From contig NZ_CP110644.1 in NCBI RefSeq assembly GCF_026153515.1, forward strand, positions 4,493,501-4,557,500: a stretch of DNA of 64,000 bases, given 5' to 3'. This DNA comes from Pseudomonas sp. KU26590 (GTDB taxonomy: Bacteria > Pseudomonadota > Gammaproteobacteria > Pseudomonadales > Pseudomonadaceae). The notes under the pieces were generated by a model. It worked only from the letters and a program-made list of their open reading frames with translations. It was not told where the DNA came from and searched no databases. Shown piece after piece: positions 8,503 to 17,574 of the stretch (the first letter of the stretch is position 1; each line of letters opens with the position of its first letter). Made by a program: the position numbers and the translations under genes.

Positions 8503-9720
8503 ATGAACGTTTTCAACACTGCGCTCGGACTTGTGGCCGGTTTGCTGGCCAGCACCGTTTACGCGAGCGACACCCCGGCCATGAGCAAGGGCGAATACCT
8601 GACCCGTGCCGCTGATTGCGTGGCCTGCCACGTCGTGCCGGGCGGCAAGCCGTACGCCGGCGGGCTGGAATTCAAGTTGCCGTTCGGCAGCCTGTATTCG
8701 CCCAACATCACCCCGGACAAAGAAACCGGTATCGGCAACTGGACCGACGACGAATTCGTCGATGCCCTGCAAAAAGGCGTGGGCAAGGACGGCAAGCATT
8801 ACTACCCGGCCTTCCCTTACACCTCCTACACACAGATGTCCCGGGAGGACATTCTGGCGATCAAGGGCTACCTGTTCAGCCTTGAGCCGGTGAAGCAGAT
8901 GCCGCCCGAAAACAAGATCTCGTTCCCGTTCAATCAGCGCTGGGGAATGATGTTCTGGAACGCGATCTTCGCGTCCAACGAACGCTTCGTCCCGGACAGC
9001 AAGCAATCGGCTGAATGGAACCGCGGCGCGTATCTGGTGCAGGGCCCGGGCCACTGCGGCGAGTGCCACACGCCACGCAACATCTTCCAGGCGATGAGCA
9101 CCGGCAACTCTCTGGCAGGTGCAGAACTGGGCAACTGGATGGCCTACAACATCAGCTCCGACGCTAAATACGGCATCGGCGCATGGCCGGAAGAAGCGAT
9201 CGTCAGCTACCTGTCGAAGGGCTACGCGGCCGGTTTCGGCGGCGCGGGCGGTCCCATGGGTGACGCCGTCGAGCACAGCCTGCGCTACCTCGACCCGGCC
9301 GACCTGAAAGCCATCGCGGTTTACCTCAAGAGCACGCCGGCCAGAAGCGAAGGCATCCCGCGCCCAACCCTGGTGATGAACGACGCCGCGCTGCAAAAGG
9401 GTCTTGGCCAGAAGCTGTTCAACGACACCTGCGTGGCCTGCCACCAGATCGACGGCAGTGGCCGGCAATCACCGGCGGGCGGGTTGGCCGGTTTGAAAAC
9501 CGTCAACGACCCCAAAGGCCGCAACCTGATGGCGACCCTGCTGGAAGGTCACACGCCGACGGCGGCACGGGTCGATCAGCGCATGCCTGACTTCGCCCGC
9601 AGTTACAGCGATGCTGAACTGGCTGCCGTGAGCACCTTCGTGCTGCGCCGGTTCGGTCAGAGCAACGGTGAGGTCAAAGCCGAAGACGTCGCCAAAAACC
9701 GCGCCAGCGCGTTGCATTGA
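8503..9720 (+). CDS. tri-haem cytochrome c subunit (alcohol/aldehyde dehydrogenase type)
   Basis: Periplasmic or membrane-associated electron acceptor of 405 residues. A signal peptide (MNVFNTALGLVAGLLASTVYA) is followed by three haem-binding CxxCH motifs: CVACH near residue 39, CGECH near 185 and CVACH near 310. This three-haem layout is that of AdhB-like subunits, which pass electrons to ubiquinone. ATG at 8503 has GAGGAG 9-14 bases upstream. It lies 10 bases after the molybdopterin subunit and completes the operon, so the enzyme probably feeds the respiratory chain directly. Confidence 0.9.
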   Translation: MNVFNTALGLVAGLLASTVYASDTPAMSKGEYLTRAADCVACHVVPGGKPYAGGLEFKLPFGSLYSPNITPDKETGIGNWTDDEFVDALQKGVGKDGKHYYPAFPYTSYTQMSREDILAIKGYLFSLEPVKQMPPENKISFPFNQRWGMMFWNAIFASNERFVPDSKQSAEWNRGAYLVQGPGHCGECHTPRNIFQAMSTGNSLAGAELGNWMAYNISSDAKYGIGAWPEEAIVSYLSKGYAAGFGGAGGPMGDAVEHSLRYLDPADLKAIAVYLKSTPARSEGIPRPTLVMNDAALQKGLGQKLFNDTCVACHQIDGSGRQSPAGGLAGLKTVNDPKGRNLMATLLEGHTPTAARVDQRMPDFARSYSDAELAAVSTFVLRRFGQSNGEVKAEDVAKNRASALH

Positions 9721-9781
9721 TGGAGCGGAGGCGCGGCTGATTCTCGTGTGAGTCAGCCGTGCTGCCAGGCCATTGGGCGGC

Positions 9782-10177
9782 TCAGGGCTTAAGCACCTGC
9801 GCCGCCACCGCCGCCTTGTCGATCACCGACTCGACGTTGACGATACGCCCTGCCTCAAACGTGTAGAACACGTTCTCCGTAAACCTCACCCTCCTCCCGT
9901 TCACCGGCACCTCGAACAGCTCGCCCACCGGCGTGCAGTCGAACCTCAGCCGCGCGGCGATGTGCGGTGGCTCAGCGATCAGCAGATCGATGACGAAGCG
10001 CAGGTCAGGAATGGCGCGGAAATCCCGCTCCAGCATCTGCCGGTAACCGGCCAGACCGATGCGCTCGCCGTTGTAATGCACGTCCTCGCCGACGAAGTCT
10101 CCCAAGGCAGGCCAGTCCTGGCGATTGAGGCAGGCGATGTAGCCGGTGTAGGCGTCTTTGAGTGTCTGGTTGTTCAT
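9782..10177 (-). CDS. SnoaL-like / ester cyclase family protein
   Basis: A 131-residue protein of the NTF2-like SnoaL fold. Visible elements are an N-terminal helix (LKDAYTGYIACLNRQDW), YNGERIGLAGYRQMLERDFRAIPDLRFVI and a C-terminal strand region VNGRRVRFTENVFYTFEAGRI. The family has a small-molecule-binding cone and diverse or unknown roles. ATG at 10177 follows GGGAG by 5 bases; a longer frame to 10225 lacks support. Its upstream region runs straight into a 1.1-kb REP array, leaving about 60 bases for a promoter. Confidence 0.75.
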   Translation of the reverse strand: MNNQTLKDAYTGYIACLNRQDWPALGDFVGEDVHYNGERIGLAGYRQMLERDFRAIPDLRFVIDLLIAEPPHIAARLRFDCTPVGELFEVPVNGRRVRFTENVFYTFEAGRIVNVESVIDKAAVAAQVLKP

Positions 10178-10235
10178 CGTTTCTCCCGGGGTGGCGCATA
10201 TGAGTGTGAGTACCACTGGATGCATGCAATGCTCT

Positions 10236-11315
10236 GTAGGACCGTCTTTAGCCGGGAAGAGGCCAGCATGAACACCATCAATTTTGCAGTGTGACCACTG
10301 ACGCCTTCCCGGCTGAAGCCGGTCCTACGAGGTGACTGCGCTGTGTCAGGCTCATCGGGACACCCTCAGTCACGCTGGATGCAAGCGAGGCTGTTAGTGG
10401 GACCGGCTTTAGCCGGGAAAAGGCCAGCGTGAACACCGTCAACTTTGCAGTGTGACGACTGACGCCTTCCCGGCTGAAGCCGGTCCTACGCGGTGACTGC
10501 GGTGTGTCAGTTTCATTGGGACACCATCGGCGACGCTGGATGCACGCGATGCTTTTAGTGGGACCGGCTTTAGCCGGGAAAAGGCCAGCGTGAACACCGT
10601 CAACTTTGCAGTGTGACCACTGACGCCTTCCCGGCTGAAGCCGGTCCTACGAGGTGACTGCGGTGTGTCAGTTTCATTGGGACACCCTCAGTCACGCTGG
10701 ATGCACGCGATGCTTTTAGTGGGACCGGCTTTAGCCGGGAAAAGGCCAGCGTGAACACCGTCAACTTTGCAGTGTGACCACTGACGCCTTCCCGGCTGAA
10801 GCCGGTCCTACGGGGTGACTGCGGTGTGTCAGTTTCATTGGGACACCATCGGCGACGCTGGATGCACGCGATGCTTTTAGTGGGACCGGCTTTAGCCGGG
10901 AAAAGGCCAGCGTGAGCACCATCAATTTTGTGGTGTGATTAATGACGCATTCCCGGCTGAAGCCGGTCCTACGCGGTGACTGCGGTGTGTCAGTTTCATT
11001 GGGACACCATCGGCGACGCTGGATGCACGCGATGCTTTTAGTGGGACCGGCTTTAGCCGGGAAAAGGCCAGCGTGAACACCGTCAACTTTGCAGTGTGAC
11101 GACTGACGCCTTCCCGGCTGAAGCCGGTCCTACGCGGTGACTGCGGTGTGTCAGTTTCATTGGGACACCATCGGCGACGCTGGATGCACGCGATGCTTTT
11201 AGTGGGACCGGCTTTAGCCGGGAAAAGGCCAGCGTGAGCACCATCAATTTTGTGGTGTGATTAATGACGCATTCCCGGCTGAAGCCGGTCCCACTGGTTG
11301 ACTGCGGTGTGTCAG
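10236..11315. repeat. REP array II: seven units with exact 161-bp period
   Basis: The GTGGGACCGGCTTTAGCCGGGAA word (first copy GTAGGACCGTC) recurs at 10236, 10397, 10558, 10719, 10880, 11041 and 11202, exactly 161 bases apart with no indels. Each unit has a forward REP, a spacer of about 45 bases, an inverted REP (CCTTCCCGGCTGAAGCCGGTCC) and a linker of about 70 bases with TGACTGCGGTGTGTCAG and CGCTGGATGCACGCGATGC. Units 5 and 7 share a variant spacer (GTGAGCACCATCAATTTTGTGG...ATTAATGACGC). The array lies between two divergent start codons. Confidence 0.95.
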
Positions 11316-11388
11316 TCGCGCTGGCGCACGACGATGCCACAACCAGGAAGTGCTAGGTTAGCCGCACTGACTCCATGAAGGCGCACGC

Positions 11389-11814
11389 ATGTCCAGGCAC
11401 CCTCCTTTCTCCGGCGCGAAAGTCGCGATGCTGTGCCACGGCACGCTGCTCACCTATCAACGCGATGACAAACCGGAGATTCCCTGGCCGAATCTGTGGG
11501 ACCTTCCCGGCGGCGGGCGCGAGGGCGACGAGACGCCAGAAGAATGCGCTGTGCGGGAGACGATGGAAGAATTCGGCATCGTCCTCGACCCCGCTTCTTT
11601 CATTCACAAACGGGCCTACCCCGGTCAGGGCGTCAACGGGCTCGACACCTGGTTCTTTGTCGCTGAAGTGGCTGAGGGCTTGTTCGATCAGGTGGTGTTC
11701 GGTGATGAAGGCCAGCGCTGGCAGGTGATGACGGTCGAGGCGTTTCTGGCGATGGACAACGCGGTTGACCGCCTGCAACACCGTTTGCGCGCGTTCATGG
11801 ATCAGCAGCGCTGA
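11389..11814 (+). CDS. Nudix hydrolase
   Basis: A 141-residue hydrolase of nucleoside diphosphates linked to another moiety; exact substrate unknown. The Nudix box is complete (G at residue 41, then E, then RETMEEFGI), giving the GX5EX7REUXEEXGU pattern for Mg2+ binding. The preceding strand WDLPGGG is typical of MutT-like proteins. The ATG has GAAGG upstream. It is a single gene between REP array II and the PQQ dehydrogenase, with its promoter necessarily at or within the last REP unit. Confidence 0.85.
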   Translation: MSRHPPFSGAKVAMLCHGTLLTYQRDDKPEIPWPNLWDLPGGGREGDETPEECAVRETMEEFGIVLDPASFIHKRAYPGQGVNGLDTWFFVAEVAEGLFDQVVFGDEGQRWQVMTVEAFLAMDNAVDRLQHRLRAFMDQQR

Positions 11815-11905
11815 CACATCCAGCCCCGCAAGGCGCCCGCCCCGACTCACCCAAACAGAGACAAATTGACGCAGTGCCTACGGTTTTTTGCTATCTTCGC
11901 CAAAA

Positions 11906-11921
11906 TTAACTAACTGGTTAA
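11906..11921. promoter_or_regulatory. inverted repeat TTAAC-N6-GTTAA upstream of PQQ dehydrogenase
   Basis: A short palindrome (TTAAC TAACTG GTTAA) in an AT-rich patch, 118 bases before the dehydrogenase start. Its shape resembles operators of TetR/AcrR-type regulators. Which protein binds is unknown; no regulator gene lies next to it. Confidence 0.4.
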
Positions 11922-12039
11922 TTATCAGCGGGTCGTGCCCTACACCCGGCGACTCGGCAACGACCACGCGTTAAACCCTCGCCCTCACTTAACTTGATCG
12001 GTCGCCCTCGACCCCTCATCGCGTCAGCAGGAATGCCTC

Positions 12040-14463
12040 ATGAATAACTCACAACCTTCGGCAGCCGTCAGCCGCTGGCCCATTTGGGTCGTCGCGCTGG
12101 GCGTGCTGGTTTTCGGATTACTCTTCGCGGCAGGCGGCGGCTACCTCGTCACGCTGGGCGGGAGCGCGTATTTCCTGCTGGCCGGTCTGGGCCTCATGGT
12201 CTCGGCCGTTCAGCTGTTCAGAGCGCGCGTCTCAGGCGCCTGGCTGTTTGCAGCGGTGATGCTGCTGACGCTGATCTGGGCACTGGTAGACGCCGGGCTG
12301 GTGTTCTGGCCGCTGGTCTCCCGCCTGTTTGCGCTCGGCGTGCTGAGCCTGCTGGTCGCGTTGATCTACCCTTCCCTGCGCAAGGCCAATGGCCTGGCAG
12401 CCAGTCGCGGCGGATACGTGCTTGGCGGTGTGCTGGCGGTGGCGATAGTCGCCGGATTCTGGGGGATGTTTCAGCCCCATGCGTCGGTATCACCGACGGG
12501 CGATGGCCCGGCCATGACCAAGGTCGACCCGGCCCACGCGCAGAAAGACTGGGCGCACTACGGCAACGATGAAGGCGGCAGCCGCTTCGCCGCGCTGGAC
12601 CAGATCAACCGCGACAACGTCAGCAAGCTGGTGCCGGCCTGGACCTACCACACCGGCGACGTCGCCCTCAGCGACGGCAATGGCGCCGAAGACCAGATGA
12701 CCCCGTTGCAGGTTGGCGACAAGGTGTTCATCTGCACGCCACACAACAATGTCATCGCGCTGGACGCCGACACCGGCAAGCAGCTGTGGAAGAACGACAT
12801 CAACGCCAAGTCCGCCGTGTGGCAACGCTGCCGCGGGCTGGCTTATTTCGATGCCAGCGCCGCCGTCGCGCCACCCACCGATGGCAGCACGCCAGCGGCG
12901 TCGGTCGCAGTGCCTGCCGGCGCCAACTGCCAGCGTCGCCTGCTGACCAACACCATCGACGCGCGGCTGATTGCCGTGGACGCCGACACCGGCGAGTTCT
13001 GCCGGGGCTTTGGCAACAACGGCCAGGTCGATCTCAAAGCCGGACTGGGCAACGTGCCCGATTCCTACTATCAACTGTCATCGGCACCGCTGATGGCCGG
13101 GACCACCGTGGTAGTAGGCGGTCGCGTCGCCGACAACGTGCAGGCCGACATGCCGGGCGGGGTGATCCGTGGTTTCGACGTGGTCACCGGGCAGATGCGC
13201 TGGGCGTTCGATCCGGGCAATCCCGACGACAAACAGGCGCCGACCGCTGACAAGACCTATGTGCGCAGCACGCCGAACAGCTGGGCGCCGATGTCCTACG
13301 ACCCGGCGATGAACACGCTGTTCCTGCCGATGGGCAGTTCGTCCACGGACATCTATGGCGTCAAGCGCACCGAGCTCGACCACACGTACGGCGCCTCGGT
13401 GCTGGCATTGAACGCCACCACCGGCGTGCAAAAGTGGGTGTATCAGACGGTCCATAACGACCTCTGGGATTTCGACCTGCCGATGCAGCCGAGCCTGATC
13501 GACTTCGCCAAACCGGATGGCAGCAAGGTGCCGGCGCTGGTCATCGGCACCAAGTCCGGGCAGATTTTCGTCCTCGATCGCCACACAGGCCACCCGCTGA
13601 CCGAGGTCAAGGAAGTCCCGGTCAAGCCGGCCAATATCCCCAACGAACCCTATTCGCTGACCCAGCCAAAATCCGTCGGCATGCCGCAGATCGGCGCGCA
13701 GACCCTGACCGAGTCGGACATGTGGGGCGCCACGCCGTTCGACCAGCTGCTGTGCCGGATCTCGTTCAAGAAGATGCGTTACGACGGTTTGTTCACCGCG
13801 CCGGGCACCGATATTTCGCTGAGCTTTCCGGGCTCGCTGGGCGGGATGAACTGGGGCGGCCTGTCGACCGATCCGGTCCACGGCTTCATCTTCGTCAATG
13901 ACATGCGCCTGGGCTTGTGGATTCAGATGGTGCCGCAGCTGAAGGACGCCATCGCGGGGTCCGGCGGTGAAGCATTGAACACCGGCATGGGCGCTGTGCC
14001 GCTGAAAGGCACGCCATACGCCGTGAACAAAAACCGCTTCCTGTCCGTGGCGGGCATCCCGTGCCAGGCGCCGCCGTTTGGCACCTTGACTGCCATCGAC
14101 ATGAAGACCCAACAGATCGCCTGGCAGGTGCCGGTCGGCACCGTTCAGGACACCGGCCCGATGGGCATCAAAATGCACCTGCCGTTGCCGATCGGCATGC
14201 CGACGCTGGGTGGCACGCTGTCGACCCAGGGCGGTCTGGTGTTCATCGCCGGCACCCAGGATTACTACCTGCGTGCGTTCAACAGCGCCAACGGCGAAGA
14301 AGCCTGGAAAGCCCGCTTGCCCGTGGGCAGCCAGGGCGGCCCGATGACGTATGTATCGCCGAAGACCGGCAAGCAATACATCGTCATCACCGCCGGCGGC
14401 GCACGTCAGTCGAAGGATCGCGGTGATTACGTGATTGCCTACGCACTGCCTGACAGCAAGTAA
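12040..14463 (+). CDS. quiA: membrane-bound PQQ-dependent quinate/shikimate (or glucose) dehydrogenase
   Basis: An 807-residue quinoprotein. About five transmembrane helices occupy residues 14-145. From about 165 on it is a periplasmic eight-bladed propeller with the family words WAHYGNDEGGSRFAALDQIN, HNDLWDFDLPMQPSL, MWGATPFDQLLCRI and the C-terminal DYVIAYALP. It oxidises a polyol or sugar in the periplasm with PQQ and passes electrons to ubiquinone. The segment FPGSLGGMNWGGLSTDP and VNDMRLGLW resembles quinate/shikimate enzymes more than glucose dehydrogenase (Gcd), which usually has PGNLG.F.WG. Gcd remains the alternative. AGGAA precedes the ATG. A hairpin terminator follows the stop. Confidence 0.75.
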   Translation: MNNSQPSAAVSRWPIWVVALGVLVFGLLFAAGGGYLVTLGGSAYFLLAGLGLMVSAVQLFRARVSGAWLFAAVMLLTLIWALVDAGLVFWPLVSRLFALGVLSLLVALIYPSLRKANGLAASRGGYVLGGVLAVAIVAGFWGMFQPHASVSPTGDGPAMTKVDPAHAQKDWAHYGNDEGGSRFAALDQINRDNVSKLVPAWTYHTGDVALSDGNGAEDQMTPLQVGDKVFICTPHNNVIALDADTGKQLWKNDINAKSAVWQRCRGLAYFDASAAVAPPTDGSTPAASVAVPAGANCQRRLLTNTIDARLIAVDADTGEFCRGFGNNGQVDLKAGLGNVPDSYYQLSSAPLMAGTTVVVGGRVADNVQADMPGGVIRGFDVVTGQMRWAFDPGNPDDKQAPTADKTYVRSTPNSWAPMSYDPAMNTLFLPMGSSSTDIYGVKRTELDHTYGASVLALNATTGVQKWVYQTVHNDLWDFDLPMQPSLIDFAKPDGSKVPALVIGTKSGQIFVLDRHTGHPLTEVKEVPVKPANIPNEPYSLTQPKSVGMPQIGAQTLTESDMWGATPFDQLLCRISFKKMRYDGLFTAPGTDISLSFPGSLGGMNWGGLSTDPVHGFIFVNDMRLGLWIQMVPQLKDAIAGSGGEALNTGMGAVPLKGTPYAVNKNRFLSVAGIPCQAPPFGTLTAIDMKTQQIAWQVPVGTVQDTGPMGIKMHLPLPIGMPTLGGTLSTQGGLVFIAGTQDYYLRAFNSANGEEAWKARLPVGSQGGPMTYVSPKTGKQYIVITAGGARQSKDRGDYVIAYALPDSK

Positions 14464-14473
14464 CCGCCCCCAC

Positions 14474-14516
14474 AAAAAAACCGCTGACGCCTTGATGAGG
14501 GGCGCAGCGGTTTTTT
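14474..14516 (+). terminator. rho-independent terminator of PQQ dehydrogenase gene
   Basis: Stem AAAAAACCGCTG...CAGCGGTTTTTT with an inner GCC/GGC extension and a T-run, beginning about 12 bases after the stop codon at 14463. Confidence 0.9.
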
Positions 14517-14547
14517 ATTGCCTCAGAGGAAAGGTTCTCGGCACATT

Positions 14548-15230
14548 CACCTTGTAGGACCGGCTTCAGCCGGGAAGGCGTCGGATGTCACGCTCCGGAA
14601 TTGAGGGTGTATCTGCGGGCCCCTTCCCGGCTAAAGCCGGTCCTACTATCGAACCGCGTTCAACTTGTGGGACCGGCTTCAGCCGGGAAGGCGTCGGATG
14701 TCACGCTGCACAATCGACGTTGAACACACAGGTCTCTTCCCGGCTAAAGCCGGTCCTACTATCGAATCGCGTTCAACTTGTGGGACCGGCTTCAGCCGGG
14801 AAGGCGTCGGATGTCACGCTGCACAATCGACGTTGAACATACAGGCCTCTTCCCGGCTAAAGCCGGTCCCACTATCGAACCGCGTTCAACTTGTGGGACC
14901 GGCTTCAGCCGGGAAGGCGTCGGATGTCACGCTGCACAATCGACGTTGAACACACAGGCCTCTTCCCGGCTAAAGCCGGTCCCACTATCGAACCGCGTTC
15001 AACTTGTAGGACCGGCTTCAGCCGGGAAGGCGTCGGATATCACGCTGCACAATCGAGATTGAACACACTGGCCTCCCGGCTAAAGCCGGTCCTACTATCG
15101 AATCGCGTTCAACTTGTAGGACCGGCTTCAGCCGGGAAGGCGTCGGATGTCACGCTCCGGAATTGAGGGTGTATCTGCGGGCCTCTTCCCGGCTAAAGCC
15201 GGTCCTACTATCGAACCGCGTTCACCTTGT
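14548..15230. repeat. REP array III: six tandem REP-pair units, period 113 bp
   Basis: CTTGT(G/A)GGACCGGCTTCAGCCGGG recurs at 14551, 14664, 14777, 14890, 15003 and 15113; the fifth unit is 3 bases short. A last linker ends at 15226. Unit content is a REP, a spacer with GCGTCGGATGTCACGCTGCACAATCGACGTTGAACACACAGG, an inverted REP and a linker with TACTATCGAACCGCGTTCAA. The array lies between converging genes and runs to within 10 bases of the stop codon at 15240. Confidence 0.95.
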
Positions 15231-15239
15231 CGCCGGTGA

Positions 15240-15929
15240 TCAGTTACTCGCCACTTCCGCCGAGTTACCTGTGGTCACCAGCGCTTTGAGCGAAGCATCG
15301 AACTGCTTCAGGGCATTGATCTGCAAGTCGCGCTGCTGGTTGATCTGGGCGGCGATCTCCGGGGCGGCTTTGTCGTGGACCCACACCGACGTCAGCTCTT
15401 TCGCGCCGAGGCCTTCGGCCTTGCCGATGTACTGCAGATTCGAGTCGTAGAACTTCGCAATGAAGCGCGCTTCGACCTGCGAGTTGCGCTGGGACACCAG
15501 GCGGCTGTAGGTGTCGAGCATGACCACCACATCAGGCCGCGCCTGCATCAGCGCATCGAGGTTGTCGTACACAGTCACCGACGCGAACTGCTTCTGCAAC
15601 GACCCTTTCAGCCAATCCATCGCCAATTTCGGATCGGAGCTGCTGACAAACGCCGCGCGAATGCGCGAATCCAGCCCGCCGTTCTTGACGCCCTTCAGCG
15701 CCACCGCGTGGTAACGCTCAAGGTATTCAAGGGTGCTGACGGTGTTTTCGCTGTACAGCACGCCAACGCTTTGAGAAGACTGCAGCGCCACACGGCTTTC
15801 AACCACCGGCAGCAAATGGCACGCCTCGGCGTCCGCCGCTGAAACGGTGCCTGCTGCAACAGCAGAACCCGTAGCGAAGAACCCGCTGGAGAGCACGGCG
15901 ACGAGGGTCAGCAGGGTTGAAATTTTCAT
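15240..15929 (-). CDS. exported protein of unknown function
   Basis: A 229-residue protein with a clear signal peptide (MKISTLLTLVAVLSSGFFATGSAVA). I do not recognise the mature part with certainty. It contains alternating strands and helices such as SVGVLYSENTVSTLEYLERYHAVAL, VTVYDNLDALMQARPDVVVMLDTYS and FIAKFYDSNLQYIGKAEGLG, suggesting an alpha/beta fold like a periplasmic binding or lipoprotein-type component. AAGGA precedes the ATG by 9 bases. Its stop codon abuts REP array III. Probably periplasmic; role not assigned. Confidence 0.7.
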   Translation of the reverse strand: MKISTLLTLVAVLSSGFFATGSAVAAGTVSAADAEACHLLPVVESRVALQSSQSVGVLYSENTVSTLEYLERYHAVALKGVKNGGLDSRIRAAFVSSSDPKLAMDWLKGSLQKQFASVTVYDNLDALMQARPDVVVMLDTYSRLVSQRNSQVEARFIAKFYDSNLQYIGKAEGLGAKELTSVWVHDKAAPEIAAQINQQRDLQINALKQFDASLKALVTTGNSAEVASN

Positions 15930-16104
15930 CGCGTGGCGTCCTTCTCAAGCAAGTTCGGTATGGGGCCATCCTCCTCTCTTCCGAGAAAAAGAGAACTCGC
16001 CTACCGTGATGGTCACTATCGATTTCAGGAATGGTAGACGGCCTGAGAAACACCTTTACCGATGCCTCAACAAAGCCTGCTGCCACCCTCTCCTTTCCCA
16101 CCCT

Positions 16105-17454
16105 TCAATACACGAAGCGGCCGACCGCCCGACGTACTTCCTGCAAGGCAACCCGCAAGGCATCCAGATCCAGGGAGCCCAGCGCCAGACGAATTCCGTG
16201 GGGCACGACGCTGGACGTGGCGAAAGGCTCGGCAGTCGAGACCGCGACCTTGTTCGCCAGTAACTCCATGGCCACTTGATCGGCTCTGGCGTCTTCCGGC
16301 AGTTGCACCCACAAAAAATAGGACGCCGGGTGACTGATGACGTTCAACCCCGTTAACACCTTTCGGGCGAGCGTCTGTCGGGCCTGCGCGTCGATGCGTT
16401 TTTCCGCCTCCAGACGCGCGACGGTGCCGTCCTCAATCCAGCCGCAGACCAGCGCCGTCATCACCCCCGGCGTGTTCCAGACCGTCCCCCGGATCGCGCG
16501 CTCGATGGCCGAAACCCATTGCAGCGGCGCCACCACGTAACCCACCCGCAGCCCGGTCGCGACGTTCTTCGAGAACCCGGAGACGTAGACGGTCAGCTCC
16601 GGCGCCAGGGCCTTCAACGGCGGCGGCGGGTCATCAGCCAGAAACGCGTACGCCGCGTCTTCGATCAACAGCAACCCATGCTGCCGAGCGATGCGCACCA
16701 GATCTTCGCGCCACGGCAAGTCCATCACCCAGCCCATGGGGTTGTGCAGCGTCGGCATGGTGTAGACCGCCTTGATCCGTCGGCGCTGGCAGAGCTTTTC
16801 AAGCGCGTTCAGATCGGGGCCGTCATCGCCATGGGGGATCGCAACCAGTTCCAGCCGGTGCGCGTCGGCCAGCACTTTGAAGCCCGAATAGGTCAGCGCA
16901 TCCACCGCCACCACATCGCCCGGTTTGAGCAACGCCAGCACCGTGACCGCCAGGCCATGCTGCGCGCCACTGACAATCACCACCTCGTCGGCCTCGACGG
17001 TTAAGCCCCGAGCAGCAAGGTGCCGAGCGATGCAAGCGCGCTCATGGCTTCGGCCAGCATGGGGTTGATAGCGCAGCAGTGCTTCCAGATCACCCGACAA
17101 CGCCAATTGGCGAAGGCCGTCGCGCAACAGCTCGGCCTGCCCTGGCAGCGTCGGGTAGTTGAAATTGAGGTCGAGCACACCGGGCGCGCTGGTCTGCTGA
17201 TCGACGCCATGGCTGAGCGGCAGGGCGATTTCCCGAACGAAGGTGCCACGCCCGGTTTCTCCGCTGACCAGGCCCATGGCTTCCAGCTCGGCGTAGACCC
17301 GCGACGCCGTGACCAGCGCCAGGCCTTCATCTGCTGCCAATTGACGATGGGTCGGCAGGCGCGTCCCGGGCGGTAACTCACCGGCTGCAATCTGCGCGGC
17401 GAATCGGTCGACGAGGGTTTTGTAGCGGGCGCGGGGCATAGGCGCTGTATCCAT
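16105..17454 (-). CDS. MocR-type GntR regulator with aminotransferase domain
   Basis: A transcription factor of about 449 residues built from an N-terminal GntR winged helix (about 5-70; GTRLPTHRQLAADEGLALVTASRVYAELEAMG) and a fold-type-I aminotransferase domain. PLP-site motifs are present: YTMPTLHNPMG, LLIEDAAYAFLADDP and the Schiff-base lysine in SGFSKNVATGLRVGYV. MocR proteins use PLP or amino-acid ligands to sense, and usually control a divergent gene. Here that is the EamA exporter at 17575, 120 bases away. Start at 17454 is favoured; 17439 is a good alternative and neither has a strong ribosome site. Confidence 0.88.
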   Translation of the reverse strand: MDTAPMPRARYKTLVDRFAAQIAAGELPPGTRLPTHRQLAADEGLALVTASRVYAELEAMGLVSGETGRGTFVREIALPLSHGVDQQTSAPGVLDLNFNYPTLPGQAELLRDGLRQLALSGDLEALLRYQPHAGRSHERACIARHLAARGLTVEADEVVIVSGAQHGLAVTVLALLKPGDVVAVDALTYSGFKVLADAHRLELVAIPHGDDGPDLNALEKLCQRRRIKAVYTMPTLHNPMGWVMDLPWREDLVRIARQHGLLLIEDAAYAFLADDPPPPLKALAPELTVYVSGFSKNVATGLRVGYVVAPLQWVSAIERAIRGTVWNTPGVMTALVCGWIEDGTVARLEAEKRIDAQARQTLARKVLTGLNVISHPASYFLWVQLPEDARADQVAMELLANKVAVSTAEPFATSSVVPHGIRLALGSLDLDALRVALQEVRRAVGRFVY

Positions 17455-17574
17455 GACAATTTTTTGATTGTGCTGATTCTGGGCCGTACGCTGCCCTGAC
17501 GGCAATCGGCCAATCGGCCACAAAACATCAACTGGCAGAAGCGTCCCACCCTTGCACCTCAGGAGCCCGACCCC

